From assembly GCA_964007475.1 (NCBI GenBank), contig OZ023274.1:60532076-60596075 (forward strand): DNA of 64,000 bases, in the 5' to 3' direction. Under the pieces are notes generated by a model. The model ran no database searches. It worked only from the letters and a program-made list of their open reading frames with translations, and had not been told where the DNA came from. Every line of letters starts with the position of its first letter. Position 1 is the stretch's first letter. Source of the DNA: Hybos culiciformis (lineage: Eukaryota > Arthropoda > Insecta > Diptera > Hybotidae). Made by a program: the position numbers and the translations under genes. Shown piece by piece: positions 63,042 to 64,000 of the stretch.

Positions 63042-63278
63042 TCGTCGGTCTCGTGCAAAAATCACGAAACTTTAATTTTGGCCTTTTTTACCCAATATTG
63101 TAGAAAAATCATAAAAAACAAAAACTTTAATATTTTCAAAGTCAGAAGTCGAAAGCTCACATAAATTATCCGTAATGACTATTTATATTTTCGTATACCA
63201 AAACGTAAATTTTTTTCTAATCCGATTTTCTCAAAACTATGTTTTTGCAGTTTCGTGATTTTTGCATGAAACCGATGA
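63042..63278. mobile_element. Small MITE, TCGTCGG/TCATCGG termini
   Basis: About 237 bp. Left TCGTCGGTCTCGTGCAAAAA, right complement TCATCGGTTTCATGCAAAAA, both continuing TCACGAAACT. The start resembles the 61870 family, but the rest differs. No coding. Confidence 0.7.
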
Positions 63279-63579
63279 TATATAATATTATTGGTAAGTA
63301 CATATTAAGTTTCAAAAATGTATAATACTTACTTACTGAAAACTGAAATCTAAAATTATTATTTATAAATTATTCTATTTCTGGAAATTGTATTAATATT
63401 ATTAAGAACGAGATTGTTGCGGCAATAAAAGCAAAAGTATTCCTATTACACAATGCATGAGTTCCATACAAATCGAAAGTGAATTTAATATTTTTTTTGT
63501 AGAATGAATTTCGTACCACCTGGAAGTAAACGTAAAATTCATTTTTTTAATTAATAAATATAAAATATAAAAGGCTATC

Positions 63580-63735
63580 GGACATAAAATTCCCGAACAT
63601 AAGATCTCCACGATTTCGGCCGGAAAATCTCAGGGGTCCCTAAGACTATCGTGAGTATCTTTTGACCGATTTAAACGGTCATAATTTCTCGAGAGTTACG
63701 GTCATAAAATTCGAGGATCTTACCACCGAACTGAA
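63580..63735. repeat. GTCATAAAATTC-type short repeats
   Basis: GGACATAAAATTCCCGA, GGTCATAATTTCTCGAG and GGTCATAAAATTCGAGGATC are successive variants. No gene in 63280-63738. Confidence 0.4.
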
Positions 63736-63738
63736 CGG

Positions 63739-64000
63739 TAGGGTTGCCAGATGAAATCTTAAAGATTACCGGACAAAATTTTGAAAAAATAAAAAAAATT
63801 CTAGCCTATTGCATTAAAAACATTTAAATTTCAATATTTTCAAATTTCTTATAGAGTACGATTCAAATCACTTGACCAATGAACTTTTAAGAGAGGGTAA
63901 AATTTGAACAAAATTATTATAAAAAATTGCATGATCTTTTTTCTTAAATAATTTCCCCTTTTGTATGGAATTTTGTAATGGAAAGGGAAAGCTTTGCATA
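63739..64000 (+). mobile_element. Possible hAT-like 5' terminus running off the window
   Basis: TAGGGTTGCCAGATGAAATC resembles the TAGGGTTCCCAGA terminus of the 22950 element. If real, CTGAACGG (63731-63738) is the left target copy. The other end lies outside the window. Confidence 0.35.

Overview
The window is strongly AT-rich eukaryotic DNA. It almost certainly comes from an insect genome, and the mix of elements (mdg1/412-like and env-bearing Gypsy-superfamily retrotransposons, DD37E mariner, hAT, Harbinger and piggyBac-like relics) would suit a dipteran or another insect with many transposable elements. I see no functional single-copy host gene. The one clear host-derived sequence is a processed pseudogene of prefoldin subunit 5 at 28007-28524. 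Nearly everything else is mobile elements nested inside one another, separated by AT-rich DNA.

Layout. 1-9000: a 3' mariner fragment cut by the window edge and a nearly complete mariner copy (5908-7193); a degraded Gypsy with a hAT MITE inserted in it; two minus-strand remnants of one unnamed transposon-derived gene family, one of them split by a Harbinger-type MITE. 9100-18000: a pair of inverted tRNA-like arms, a minus-strand LINE (about 11190-13900), several MITEs, a possible piggyBac 5' end, and an array of six perfect stem-loops (17613-17823). 20685-24400: a 5'-truncated LINE, then an interspersed repeat interrupted by a 1.3 kb non-autonomous hAT with an 8-bp target duplication; a second copy of the repeat at 62.4-62.8 kb gives the empty site. 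26-30 kb: another stem-loop array and the prefoldin pseudogene.

30.4-44.05 kb is a large minus-strand Osvaldo/Ulysses-like Gypsy-superfamily element with gag, protease, pol, an env-like gene and a fourth small ORF. Its gag-protease junction is a textbook -1 frameshift signal. Its gag leader carries four related long hairpins, and its LTR is a chain of stem-loops. The 5' end is rearranged: an inverted copy of the 3' LTR plus the end of the fourth ORF is inserted, making a large palindrome.

47-51.7 kb holds a broken hAT transposase gene interrupted by a Harbinger-like element and by a second copy of the 20.7 kb LINE. 51968-59818 is a complete, young mdg1/412-like LTR retrotransposon (245-bp LTRs that match wherever compared, 4-bp target duplication, tRNA-Arg type primer site, polypurine tract). 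Its leader carries twelve 41-bp repeats, gag and pol are linked by a likely -1 frameshift, and this copy carries two visible defects. 59.8-64 kb is AT-rich with two short members of a MITE family and a hAT-like end running off the window.
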